Shown piece by piece: positions 55,220 to 64,000 of a stretch of DNA of 64,000 nt (within the stretch, counting starts at the first letter, position 1; every line of letters begins with the position of its first letter). The notes below the pieces were generated by a model. That model was not told the DNA's origin. It saw only the letters and a list, made by a program, of their open reading frames with translations, and did no database searches. Location: the NCBI GenBank assembly GCA_015062535.1, contig SUUK01000003.1:124001-188000 (forward strand), written 5' to 3'. Origin of the DNA: Alphaproteobacteria bacterium (GTDB taxonomy: Bacteria; Pseudomonadota; Alphaproteobacteria; RF32; CAG-239). The position numbers and the translations under genes were made by a program.

Positions 55220-58200
55220 CTAGAAGTTATACTTAGCATCAACTGTTAAAGTATGATCTTGATAATCTTCTCTAATTCTTGTCAAGTATCCAGCAGATAC
55301 TTCAACTTTTTCTGTTGCTTTAGTTGTTACTTTAGCACCAAGTTCAAAACCTAAACGATCAAGTTTTTCACCATCAACTGTGTAACTTGCACCATTTGCT
55401 AACAATACGTTTGCAGAGTTATCAGCATCAAACAAGTCATATGTTACTGCTGCTCTTAATTCTGGACGTACAACTGCACCATTTTCTAATGCATAGTTTT
55501 TAGCAAGTTTTGCACCAAATACTGCTGTTAACACATCTTCTTGGTTAGCAGAAACTTCTGAGCCAAGTTTGTTTTTGTAAGCATCTTGGTCAATGTGTAA
55601 ATAACGTAAACCAAATTCTGGAGTTACATCATAACACTTATATGCTGTTTCATATCCATACATAGATTGAAGAGCAATTGTATCTACGTCATATTTTGCA
55701 CTTGCATCATAGCCCATAACAGATTTTTTCTCATCATATTCTGACCAGCTATACGCCAAAATTGTATTGATGTACCAATCTTTTGGTTGGTATTTAGCAT
55801 ATACGAACAATGAGTTTGTATCAACATCTGTATCACGACCAGCTGATTTAATATCTGTTTGGCTGTTTGCATAACCGAAACCTAAACGAGTATTTTCGTT
55901 TACTTCAGAATCGATACCCATTGCAACTCCGTATGTATCAGAGTTAAATCCTTCTGCTTTGTTTGTTGTTTCATGATCTGCTTTGTTAAATAGACCACGT
56001 ATCCAAGCAGATGCTTTTCTAAAGTAATCACCAGAAGCAAGACCTCTAGCCATAGCTCCGTGTTCACCATTTAACTCGCTTGTTACAACGCCAAACAATA
56101 CATCATGAACACCGGTTTCTTGAGAAGAAACAACTGGAGTTTCTGTTGCACCTAATTTTTTAGCTTCGCTAACAGCACTTGCATCACCAGATTGAGCAGC
56201 TACGCTTAATGCACCTGCTGCTTCATTGAATGCTTGGTTGTCAGATGAAGAAGATGTTGCAGAAAGAAGAGCTGAAGCATCTTCGGTTGTTGTACCTAAG
56301 TTTTCTGCAATTTCTTCAGATGATTTTTGTGCAACTGTATATTTTGAATATGTTTTATCACTTTCATCTAAAGTAAAGTCATACATAGAGTTTTCAATAG
56401 TTAGACCTGCAGAATTATATCCATAGCCGTCTTCTGCATTGTCTTTATGTGTAAATAAGTTATCTAACTCAAGAGAATCAACAACTTCAGAAATTGCTAA
56501 CTTGATTTTTTGAAGACCAGATAAATCTGTTTTGTTTTCAATTTTAGTTGTGTTATAGGTTGCACCCAATGTAGAACCACTTTCAAATGTCAATGTACCA
56601 TCACCTGCGATACCACCATCAAGTGTTAATTCACCTGATACGTTAATTGTACCACTATTGTAGATATCATTAGCTTTACCACCAGCTGTGTTGCCAGTAA
56701 ATACGTTTGTACCACTCAAGTTAAGAGTACCACCATTTGTAGATTCAACACTAGCATTTCCAGCATAGTTTGTTGCCTTACCTATGTAAATAGCACCACC
56801 TTCTGTGCCTGCTTTATTGTTTGTAAATGTAGAATCTGTGATATCAATTACACCATCATAAATACTAGCTAAAGCGCCACCTTCTTCTGATGCTTCATTA
56901 CCATCAAATATTGCTGCACCCAAAGTTATATAACCTTGGTTAGCAAAGTGACGCGATGCGATAGCACCACCATGAGCACCAGATTTATTATTATAAAATT
57001 CAACATTTGTTAATGTAGCGTTACCTTTTTGTGCCACAAAAATAGCACCACCGCCGTTTGTTTCTGTTGATGCAGTTACATTGCCCTCTGACAAGCCCGC
57101 TGTATTAGATGTAAATACTGCAGTATCTATTGTAGCTTTCTTAGAAATACTTACGGCACCACCATCTGCAGCAGCATGGTTATTGGTAAAATTAGAATTT
57201 TCAATGGACATTTCACCAGTAGAATTCATAGATTCATGTATAGCACCACTAACATATGCGGTATTCCCTGTGAACTCAGAGTTTGCAATCGTTACGTCAC
57301 GTCCCACTGAGAAAATAGCACCACCATATCCTTCATCTGCATTACCATTTACAGAAGCTTTATTGCTTTCAAAAATAGCATCTGTTATTGATAATTCACC
57401 GGTATTGTAAATAGCACCACCATCTACAACAGAGGTATTACCTGTAAATGTAGAATCGGCAATAGTCATTACACCACCATCATTACCAGCTCTATCTTTT
57501 TCACCATCATTAAAGATTGCACCACCTGATACACCTGCAGTATTTGATGTGAATGTTCCTTTTACGGTTACGCCTTTACCTTTATTTAATCCATTATCTG
57601 TGTAGAAAGTGTTATAAATAGCTCCACCATTGTTAAGAGCTTGGTTGCCTGTAAATGAAGCTTCTATATCTAATTTAGCAGCTGAATTGTTTGCATTTGC
57701 GCCAAGGCGTGTACCAATTGCACCACCATTTTTACCAGATTTATTCTTATTAAATTGTGCTCCTGATATTGAAGAAACTTTTGTTACAGATTCAGCACCT
57801 AAAGAAAGCGCACCACCGCCAACCGGTTTATCATCTTCTACGCCTTGATCCCAGTTTGCACCTGTTAATTGTGCAGTATTGCCTTCAAATATACCGCCTT
57901 CAATAACAAGACCTTTGTATGTACCTACAGCTCCACCATCATATACAGCGTGGTTATTATAGAAATTGGTATTTTTAAGTGTTAGACTATTATCGCCTGT
58001 TGTCCCTACGGCAAAAACACCACCAACAGAGGTTGCTATATTATTTTTGAATGTAGCATTCTCAACAGTTAGGCTGTTACCATTGGTTATTTTTTCTACA
58101 CCGCCTTCTGCTCTGGTACCATTAGTTTCAATTTTTGTACCATCAAAAGTACCACCATCATAGGTTCCAGCCCATGCAGGCATTGCAAATGCAACAAGTG

Positions 58201-58228
58201 CTGTTGTTAATAAAAGTTTTTTCTTCAT
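55220..58228 (-). CDS. Autotransporter with Pmp-like GGAI/FxxN repeats
   Basis: The 1002-residue protein has a signal peptide (MKKKLLLTTALVAFAMPAWA), a passenger of about 570 residues built from beta-helix turns, each with GGAI, GGAV or GGAL and an F-x-x-N or F-x-N-N motif, a linker (about 620-725) and a C-terminal beta-barrel (about 730-1002) ending in YNF, as outer-membrane proteins do. Such motif pairs are the hallmark of the chlamydial Pmp family. It is likely an adhesin or surface coat. The barrel starts near VHDVLFGVVTSELNGE. It is monocistronic, between a 320-bp AT-rich upstream gap and a terminator. Confidence 0.9.
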   Translation of the reverse strand: MKKKLLLTTALVAFAMPAWAGTYDGGTFDGTKIETNGTRAEGGVEKITNGNSLTVENATFKNNIATSVGGVFAVGTTGDNSLTLKNTNFYNNHAVYDGGAVGTYKGLVIEGGIFEGNTAQLTGANWDQGVEDDKPVGGGALSLGAESVTKVSSISGAQFNKNKSGKNGGAIGTRLGANANNSAAKLDIEASFTGNQALNNGGAIYNTFYTDNGLNKGKGVTVKGTFTSNTAGVSGGAIFNDGEKDRAGNDGGVMTIADSTFTGNTSVVDGGAIYNTGELSITDAIFESNKASVNGNADEGYGGAIFSVGRDVTIANSEFTGNTAYVSGAIHESMNSTGEMSIENSNFTNNHAAADGGAVSISKKATIDTAVFTSNTAGLSEGNVTASTETNGGGAIFVAQKGNATLTNVEFYNNKSGAHGGAIASRHFANQGYITLGAAIFDGNEASEEGGALASIYDGVIDITDSTFTNNKAGTEGGAIYIGKATNYAGNASVESTNGGTLNLSGTNVFTGNTAGGKANDIYNSGTINVSGELTLDGGIAGDGTLTFESGSTLGATYNTTKIENKTDLSGLQKIKLAISEVVDSLELDNLFTHKDNAEDGYGYNSAGLTIENSMYDFTLDESDKTYSKYTVAQKSSEEIAENLGTTTEDASALLSATSSSSDNQAFNEAAGALSVAAQSGDASAVSEAKKLGATETPVVSSQETGVHDVLFGVVTSELNGEHGAMARGLASGDYFRKASAWIRGLFNKADHETTNKAEGFNSDTYGVAMGIDSEVNENTRLGFGYANSQTDIKSAGRDTDVDTNSLFVYAKYQPKDWYINTILAYSWSEYDEKKSVMGYDASAKYDVDTIALQSMYGYETAYKCYDVTPEFGLRYLHIDQDAYKNKLGSEVSANQEDVLTAVFGAKLAKNYALENGAVVRPELRAAVTYDLFDADNSANVLLANGASYTVDGEKLDRLGFELGAKVTTKATEKVEVSAGYLTRIREDYQDHTLTVDAKYNF

Positions 58229-58548
58229 GAAAAATATCTCCCTATTTTATTAAAAAAAACCTCATTATAACTCTTAATGTGACGAATCCCTTTAAAACAT
58301 AGAGTTTGCGCCACATCTTTATTATAATTGTGGCTCAAGACTATTAAATTTTACTATTGATGTCAACCACCAAACTATTAATTTTAAATACTCTTTTAAA
58401 ATAACAACTTAGCTTTTAAAATAACTTTTTTTACTCTAAACGACTCGGCAAATAGTTAACAAACTAAATTTTATTTTATCATTTTATGATTGAAATTATA
58501 AAAAATATAAGTATTATCGCCAGTAATGATGTATTTTGAGGTAAAAAA
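58229..58548. other. Gap between the autotransporter and gltX
   Basis: These 320 bases separate the two divergent genes. I saw no ORF with a ribosome binding site, no RNA and no repeat. AT-rich promoter-like stretches exist, but none matches consensus well enough to report. Confidence 0.6.
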
Positions 58549-59871
58549 ATGACAAATATAAAAGTAAGATTTGCTCCAAGCCCTACTGGGTGGATTCATA
58601 TTGGAAATGTTAGAACTGCTTTGTTTAACTATCTTTGGACTAAAAAGATGGGCGGAACAATGCTTCTTAGAATCGACGACACTGATGTAGCTCGCTCTAA
58701 AAAAGAATATGAAGAAGGAATCTATGACACTCTTAATTGGCTTGGCATTAAGTGGGATGAAGAGGCAAGACAGTCTGCTCGTGTTAAACGTTATGATGAA
58801 GTGGTTGAACGTTTAAAAAGTGAGGGTAGAATCTATGCTTGTTATGACACTCCAGAAGAATTAGAGTTTAAGCGCAAACGTTTAATGTCTAGAGGGCTTC
58901 CTCCTATTTATGATAGACAAGCTCTTAAATATACTCCTGATGATATAAAACGTTTTGAAGAAGAAGGTAGAAAACCTCACTATCGTTTCAAACTTATTGA
59001 TACTGATATTGTTTGGAATGATGAAGTTAGAGGTGTTTGCAAATATGATGCAAACAAACTTTCTGATCCTATCATTATTAGAGAAGATGGTAGTTATTTA
59101 TATCATTTGCCTTCTGTTATTGATGACGTAGATTTTGGTATTACTCATATCGTTAGAGGTGAAGACCACGTTACTAATACGGCAGCTCAAATTCAGATGT
59201 TTGAGGCTATTGGCGGTAAAGTTCCATCTTTTGCGCACCTTCCACTTTTAACCGGTAAAGAGGGCAAACTTTCTAAACGTTTGGGTAGTCTTGGTGTTAG
59301 AGAACTAAGAGAAGAAGGAATCGAAGCTATGGCTATTTCTTCTTTCTTAGCAAAACTTGGTACTTCTGAAGATATTAGACCTTTTTATACTTTAGAAGAA
59401 TTAGCTAACACATTAGACTTTAATAAAATCGGTCGTTCTCAACCAAAGTTTGATGATGAAGAATTAAGAAAGTTTAGTACAAAGCTTATTCATAATATGC
59501 CATATAGCGCATTAAAAGATAATTTTGGCGTTAGTGAAGACTTTTGGAATAAAGTTAGAGGCAATTTAGAAATCGCAAAAGATGTTTTGTTATGGGACAA
59601 TATTTGCAATAAAGAAATTGAACCTGTTATTGAAGATATGGACTTTACATTAAAAGCATCTGAAATGTTGCCTAAAGGCGATTTTGATGTTGAAACTTTT
59701 GGTGCTTGGATTAACGAAGTTAAAACCGCAACCGGCAGAAAAGGAAAAGATTTATTCCACCCTGTTCGTATGGCTTTAACTGGTGAAGCAAATGGTCCTG
59801 AGCTAAAAACTTTGTTGCCTTTGATTGGTTATGACAAAGCTTATAAACGTTTAAGAGGCGAAAAAGCTTAA
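58549..59871 (+). CDS. gltX: Glutamyl-tRNA synthetase
   Basis: GluRS charges tRNA(Glu). The 440-residue class I protein has the HIGH-type motif FAPSPTGWIHIGN (about 8-20), GTMLLRIDDTDVARS, HIVRGEDHVTNTAAQI and the KLSKR form of KMSKS (about residue 243). The C-terminal anticodon domain is shorter than in E. coli GltX. Alphaproteobacteria often have two GltX proteins, one aminoacylating tRNA(Gln); which type this is cannot be settled here. A terminator follows. Confidence 0.95.
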   Translation: MTNIKVRFAPSPTGWIHIGNVRTALFNYLWTKKMGGTMLLRIDDTDVARSKKEYEEGIYDTLNWLGIKWDEEARQSARVKRYDEVVERLKSEGRIYACYDTPEELEFKRKRLMSRGLPPIYDRQALKYTPDDIKRFEEEGRKPHYRFKLIDTDIVWNDEVRGVCKYDANKLSDPIIIREDGSYLYHLPSVIDDVDFGITHIVRGEDHVTNTAAQIQMFEAIGGKVPSFAHLPLLTGKEGKLSKRLGSLGVRELREEGIEAMAISSFLAKLGTSEDIRPFYTLEELANTLDFNKIGRSQPKFDDEELRKFSTKLIHNMPYSALKDNFGVSEDFWNKVRGNLEIAKDVLLWDNICNKEIEPVIEDMDFTLKASEMLPKGDFDVETFGAWINEVKTATGRKGKDLFHPVRMALTGEANGPELKTLLPLIGYDKAYKRLRGEKA

Positions 59872-59893
59872 ATACGTTTGTTTGATGTATTAG

Positions 59894-59921
59894 AAAAGCC
59901 CGCTAAATCGCGGGCTTTTTT
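59894..59921. terminator. Bidirectional terminator after gltX
   Basis: AAAAGCCCGC (59894-59903) pairs with GCGGGCTTTT (59910-59919) around TAAATC; a T-run lies on both strands. Confidence 0.9.
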
Positions 59922-59922
59922 G

Positions 59923-61140
59923 TTATTGATATCTCAGGGCATCTATCGGGTTTAGGCGCATAGCTTTTAATGCAGGCATTAAACCTGACACTACCCCAAC
60001 AACTATTGCAACACTAACAGAAACTATCACCGACCATATTGAAATTGGCACTTCATACCCCAAAACAGAACCTGCTAATTGAGAAATTATTATACCAAAT
60101 ATCATCCCAATAAAACTACCAATAAATGATATTAAAATTGATTCTGCTAAAAATTGAGTCATTATCCAATTGTTAGGTGCTCCTAGGGCTTTTCTTGTTC
60201 CTATTTCTCGAGTACGTTCTGTTACAGATACTAGCATCATATTCATAATGCCAATACTACCAACAATTAAAGATATAGATGCAATAACCGCTAGTAACAT
60301 TGATAATACAAAACCAACATTTCTTACCTTATTTATAAAGTCTGTCATAGGACGAATCTGAAAATCATTTTTTTGCCCTTCTTTTAGACGATGGCGAGAA
60401 CGGAGCAAATACTCTATGCGTTTTGAAACATTCTCTATTTGGTCTTCAGTTTCGGCTACAACATAAGCCATATCAACATATTTAGGGCGTTCAGAACCTG
60501 CCAAACGTTGACGAAGTGTGGTATATGGAATGTAGATAAAATTATCCATATCATTACCAAACAAACCATCGCCTTGTTCCTTTACTGTTCCAATTACCTT
60601 AAATGGTTGTCCTTTTAGGCGAATAGTTTTGCCTATTGGGTTTTGCAAACCAAATAGTTCGTTTACCATTGTTTGCCCAATAACAGCATATGGACGAGCG
60701 CTTTTTACATCTTTTTCTGTAAACATTACGCCATCATCTATCTCAGAATTGTTTACTATCAAAATATCGGGATTTGTTCCATAAACACTTGTTCCATAGT
60801 TATTAGAACCATATACAACTTGTACGGCAGTTCGTCCCTCATATGAGGCGGTTTTTACCCCTTTTAATTCTTTTAAGGCTTTTACGTCTTCTATGGTTAC
60901 ACTTGGAAGACCGCGCCCTCCTCTAACACCTCCTGTGACTAACTCTGCAGGACTTATAAAAATTCGATTACTTCCCATTGAAGAAAAAGATTTGGTAATG
61001 TGAAGTTGTACAGCTTGACCTGCTGATACCATCATAACAACAGCAGCAACACCAATCATAATACCAAGCATGGTTAAAAATGTTCTTAGCTTATAAGATG
61101 TAATTGATATCCAAGCTTCCTTTATAATTGCTTTTAACAT
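59923..61140 (-). CDS. MacB-type ABC transporter permease
   Basis: The 405-residue protein has an N-terminal transmembrane helix (about 18-38), a periplasmic MacB_PCD domain (GVRGGRGLPSVTIEDVKALKEL, in parts) and three C-terminal helices (about 272-395) with SVTERTREIGTRKALGA, the FtsX coupling helix. In MacB the ATPase is fused; here it is a separate upstream gene, as in many bacterial tripartite pumps. It overlaps that gene by seven nt. It would export peptides, lipids or drugs; substrate unknown. Confidence 0.9.
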   Translation of the reverse strand: MLKAIIKEAWISITSYKLRTFLTMLGIMIGVAAVVMMVSAGQAVQLHITKSFSSMGSNRIFISPAELVTGGVRGGRGLPSVTIEDVKALKELKGVKTASYEGRTAVQVVYGSNNYGTSVYGTNPDILIVNNSEIDDGVMFTEKDVKSARPYAVIGQTMVNELFGLQNPIGKTIRLKGQPFKVIGTVKEQGDGLFGNDMDNFIYIPYTTLRQRLAGSERPKYVDMAYVVAETEDQIENVSKRIEYLLRSRHRLKEGQKNDFQIRPMTDFINKVRNVGFVLSMLLAVIASISLIVGSIGIMNMMLVSVTERTREIGTRKALGAPNNWIMTQFLAESILISFIGSFIGMIFGIIISQLAGSVLGYEVPISIWSVIVSVSVAIVVGVVSGLMPALKAMRLNPIDALRYQ

Positions 61141-61859
61141 CTTATCTCCTTTTCTTTGCTGTAATCTTTTCGAAGACCGTCATAAACTTTACAACCATCA
61201 CTTATTTTTATCATACGTGTTGCATAGTTTGCGACATCATCTTCATGAGTTACTAGAACAATTGTTATTCCTTGTTTGTTTAGCTCTGTAAATAACTCCA
61301 TTATTTCATCTGATGTTTTACTATCTAAGTTTCCAGTTGGCTCATCTGCAAAAATTATAGATGGATTATTAACTAAAGCCCTTGCTATTGCAACACGTTG
61401 TTGCATACCGCCAGAAATCTGTGATGGTGGGCGTTTTTGATAACCTAAAAGCCCTACTTTTTTTAGCATTTGGAGAGCTCTTTTATAACGCTCTTTTTCT
61501 CCTATTTTTTGATATATTAAGGGAAGAGATACATTATCTGCAATTGAGCGTTTCATCATAAGATTAAAGTTTTGGAAAACAAAACCAATTTTTTGTCCTC
61601 TTATTTTGGCTAGCTCTATATCATCTTTGGTTTCTATGTCGTAATTATCTAAGACATAGTGTCCTTTAGTTGGTTTATCCAAACACCCTAATATATTCAT
61701 TAGTGTTGATTTTCCTGAACCAGATGGCCCCATTATAGCAACAAACTCGCCCTCGTTAATTTGAAAGTTTATATCCTTTAATACAAGCTGGCTGTTACCA
61801 CCTTCCATAAAATATGTTTTATATAAATGTTTTACCTCTATAACAGGAGATTTTTTCAT
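61134..61859 (-). CDS. MacB/LolD-type ABC ATPase
   Basis: The 241-residue ATPase has Walker A GPSGSGKST, the signature ISGGMQQRVAIARAL, Walker B IIFADEPTGNLD and a switch His in VTHEDD. Sequence and neighbours place it in the MacB/LolD group. It overlaps macA by one base and the permease by seven, so the three genes form an operon (tolC-macA-ATPase-permease in transcription order). Confidence 0.9.
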   Translation of the reverse strand: MKKSPVIEVKHLYKTYFMEGGNSQLVLKDINFQINEGEFVAIMGPSGSGKSTLMNILGCLDKPTKGHYVLDNYDIETKDDIELAKIRGQKIGFVFQNFNLMMKRSIADNVSLPLIYQKIGEKERYKRALQMLKKVGLLGYQKRPPSQISGGMQQRVAIARALVNNPSIIFADEPTGNLDSKTSDEIMELFTELNKQGITIVLVTHEDDVANYATRMIKISDGCKVYDGLRKDYSKEKEIRC

Positions 61860-62974
61860 TATCTTCTCCTTGGCTCAACTGCTTCTATGATAACTTTTTG
61901 TCCTAAAGATAGTCCTTCTTTTATTTCGATATTGGTCATATCAGATAAACCCTTGGTAATAATTTTTGGAACTATTTTATTGTCTTCAAACAAATAAACA
62001 ACATCTTGATTTTCTTTTATATCATCTATCTTTTTGATATTTATTTTATTTTTTATTGCTTGAGATGGTTTATATTGGAGCGCCATGGCTGGAATTGTTA
62101 AAACATCTATTGCTTCTTTGGCTTTGATAACAACTGAGGCAGTCATACCGGGAAGAAGTTTTCTTGATGAGTTATCAATTTCTATAATAACAGTGTACAT
62201 CACAACATTTGATTCTTCTGTTGGAGAAAGTCTTACTTGGCGAATTACCCCATCAAATGTATCATCAGGATATGCATCAACTGTAAAGGTGGCTTTCATG
62301 TCTTGCTTGATATACCCAATATCTGCTTCTGAAATGCTTGCTTCTATTTGCATTTTTGATAAATCTTCTGCTACAGTAAATAATGTTGGTGTTGAAAAAG
62401 ATGCTGCAACTGTTTGTCCTTGCTCTATTTCTTTTGAAATAACAGTTCCAGAAACAGGTGATGAAATTGTAGCATATTCAAAATTCTTTTTAGATATGTT
62501 ATAATCTGCTTTAGCATTTAATACATTTGCAGATGCTTCTTTATGAGCAATTTCTGCATCTTCTAGTGATGCTTTAGATGTTAGCTTATCTTGGTATAAT
62601 TTTCTTATACGTTCATGATTTAATTTGGCTTTGCTTTCTTTGGCTAAAGCTAATTCATAACTTGCATAAGATTTTTCCATTTGCTCTTTTAATGTAGAAG
62701 AATCTAAAAGAGCTAAAATATCACCCTCTTTTACATCATCATTATAGTCTGCTAAAACCTTTTCGACAATACCAGAAACTTGCGTTCCAACAGTGACCGT
62801 ATTTATTGGATTTATTTTTCCGGTTGCGGTTACTTCATAGGATAGGCTTAATTTTTTTACTTCTCCTAATTCAAAAAGTTCACGACTTAAAGTCTCTTTT
62901 TTTAGTAGTTTATAAGATATACCTAAAACTATTAATAAGGCACTACCTATGTATAAATACTTTTTCTTTAACAT
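61859..62974 (-). CDS. macA: Periplasmic adaptor protein, MacA/HlyD-type
   Basis: The 371-residue protein has an N-terminal signal anchor (about 5-22), a lipoyl-like half (VTVGTQVSGIVEKVLADYNDDVKEGDILALLDSS, in parts), a coiled hairpin (about 100-165), the second half (TISSPVSGTVISKEIEQGQTV) and beta-barrel domains. It connects the permease to a TolC-type channel. The end of the upstream TolC gene abuts its start without any gap. The family name is sound; MacA itself is a tentative symbol. Confidence 0.85.
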   Translation of the reverse strand: MLKKKYLYIGSALLIVLGISYKLLKKETLSRELFELGEVKKLSLSYEVTATGKINPINTVTVGTQVSGIVEKVLADYNDDVKEGDILALLDSSTLKEQMEKSYASYELALAKESKAKLNHERIRKLYQDKLTSKASLEDAEIAHKEASANVLNAKADYNISKKNFEYATISSPVSGTVISKEIEQGQTVAASFSTPTLFTVAEDLSKMQIEASISEADIGYIKQDMKATFTVDAYPDDTFDGVIRQVRLSPTEESNVVMYTVIIEIDNSSRKLLPGMTASVVIKAKEAIDVLTIPAMALQYKPSQAIKNKINIKKIDDIKENQDVVYLFEDNKIVPKIITKGLSDMTNIEIKEGLSLGQKVIIEAVEPRRR

Positions 62975-64000
62975 CTAAAACCTCCCTATTGAACGGTATA
63001 ATGTCGCTTTATTTATCAAAACTGTATAAAATGCATTTACAACTCCATCTCTGGCATCAGCTAGTTGTGATTCTGCTGTTAGTAGATTTATAATATCTGT
63101 TTGACCGATTTCATATGACTTAAATGCCACTCTTTCATTTTCTTTTGCACTTTTTAGAACATTTTTACTAACCTCATAAGATTTTAATGCGGTTTTATAG
63201 TCGTGATATGCGCCCCATACTTCATTTTTTATCTTATTTTTAGCATCATCTAATAAGTCTCGTTCTCTTTGTCTTTTGTGTTTTGCAGCACTTATTTTAT
63301 GAGATGTGTCAAAACCAGTGAACAAAGGCAAGCGATAATTTAGACCAATAGAATTATCCCTTTTATAGCTACTATCGTCTTTTGTTGAGCCATTGTACCC
63401 ACTTTGGGCAGATAAAGAAATACTACCTAATCTAGATGACCTTAATTCTTCTAAAGATTGATTAGCAATATTTATATTTTCTTCTTGCGCCTTTATCTCT
63501 GGGCGATTTTTTATAGCTTGAGATATTATTTTATCTAAAGTATCTTCTTTATCTAATGCTGTTAAATCTCTATCTTTGGGTGGTTCTTTTAGTATAAAAG
63601 TTGTGGTTGGCTCTAGATTTAAGATTATAGCTAAATCACCTTGATATTGCTTAACCTCATTTTCGGTTTCGATTACTTTTAATTTTGATTGCTCATAAGC
63701 TGTTTGAGTTTGTAATTTATCATTTAGGGCTGCCATTCCAACTTCATATTTTCGTCTTGCTTCGTCATAAGATTTTTTATACATTTGCTCATTTGCTTTA
63801 GCGCTCACTAAGTCTTCTTTTGCTCCAAGTAATTTAAAATAAGCTGTGTGTATTGATAAAATTAAGTCTTGAAGCGCACTGTTATATTCAAATCCTGAAT
63901 TTCTTAAATATGCCTCAAAGCTATTAATTCTTGCACTTCTTCCCCCAAAATCATATAACAATAATGACAAACCAATATTAAGATTATAAGGGTCATTTTC
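62975..64000 (-). CDS. tolC: TolC-family outer-membrane channel, 5' end outside the window
   Basis: The frame runs off the window edge; 341 complete codons plus the partial beginning are visible, from ENDPYNLNIGLSLLLYDFGGRSARINSFEAYL (in parts) to YRSIGRF. The LLYDFGGR strand, two long coiled helical repeats (about 30-110 and 190-320) and the PLFTGFD strand are TolC hallmarks. The start is upstream of base 64000; a methionine at 63970 is not the true start. It heads the efflux operon. Confidence 0.92.
   Translation of the reverse strand, partial: ENDPYNLNIGLSLLLYDFGGRSARINSFEAYLRNSGFEYNSALQDLILSIHTAYFKLLGAKEDLVSAKANEQMYKKSYDEARRKYEVGMAALNDKLQTQTAYEQSKLKVIETENEVKQYQGDLAIILNLEPTTTFILKEPPKDRDLTALDKEDTLDKIISQAIKNRPEIKAQEENINIANQSLEELRSSRLGSISLSAQSGYNGSTKDDSSYKRDNSIGLNYRLPLFTGFDTSHKISAAKHKRQRERDLLDDAKNKIKNEVWGAYHDYKTALKSYEVSKNVLKSAKENERVAFKSYEIGQTDIINLLTAESQLADARDGVVNAFYTVLINKATLYRSIGRF

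Overview
The window is a low-GC chromosomal segment of an alphaproteobacterium. Lineage markers seen directly are a GcrA-type cell-cycle regulator, a YbjN-domain protein followed by other alphaproteobacterial families (DUF2155 next to MlaD), the leuS-lptE-holA order, the rpoZ-rsh-DUF2062-acpS cluster, the hflK-hflC-degP/htrA group and kdsD-lptC/A-lptB-hpf-ptsN. The AT-rich composition, GGDEF-like relic, Pmp-like autotransporter and an Arg(+1) prepilin resemble uncultured, host-associated (gut-type) alphaproteobacteria. That placement is an inference. The organism is Gram-negative with LPS and lipoproteins (Lgt, LptE, an LptC-LptA fusion, LptB, KdsD, MlaC, two MlaD).

Layout: 1-4.0 kb holds a DUF1294 end, ybjN-like gene, lgt, a membrane protein with degenerate GGDEF domain, and queA. 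4.1-7.8 kb is one unrecognised 1182-residue protein with duplicated C-terminal modules. 7.9-10.3 kb is gap-pgk with a strong hairpin between the genes. 10.4-14.2 kb holds an FAD oxidoreductase, a GT-C-like membrane glycosyltransferase and mlaC. 14.3-19.1 kb is leuS-lptE-holA and an orphan prepilin. 19.1-21.9 kb is clpP-clpX and a VirB8-like gene. 22-25.4 kb is a TolC-like lipoprotein with a cadherin/Ig-like tail plus a second GT-C-like protein. 25.4-27.1 kb is mlaD-mlaD-DUF2155. 27.3-31.3 kb is a GldA/GldFG/DUF4340 ABC system. 31.3-33.9 kb is ettA, a small secreted protein and rpmJ (bL36).

33.9-37.3 kb is the most unusual part. A threonine-rich leader peptide and attenuator-like hairpin precede a short threonyl-tRNA synthetase without TGS or editing domains. 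Next come a 14-bp inverted repeat, four small reverse-strand genes ending (upstream) in a staphylococcal-nuclease-like protein, and a roughly 260-nt highly structured RNA with a near-consensus promoter and a terminator directly before the nuclease gene. 37.3-45.8 kb returns to housekeeping: acpS, DUF2062, rsh, rpoZ, gcrA, a methyltransferase, a compositionally odd 298-residue gene, and mrp/apbC.

46-54 kb holds membrane proteolysis and envelope genes (hflKC, htrA, holC, kdsD, lptCA, lptB, hpf, ptsN). 54-58.2 kb holds a TrmN6-like methyltransferase, a 2[4Fe-4S] ferredoxin and a 1002-residue Pmp-like autotransporter. 58.5-64 kb holds gltX and a macA-macB-type tripartite efflux operon whose TolC gene runs off the window. 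I saw no tRNA or rRNA genes, insertion sequences or CRISPR arrays. Starts were moved inward from the longest ORF wherever a ribosome binding site or family alignment favoured it; these changes are noted in each entry.
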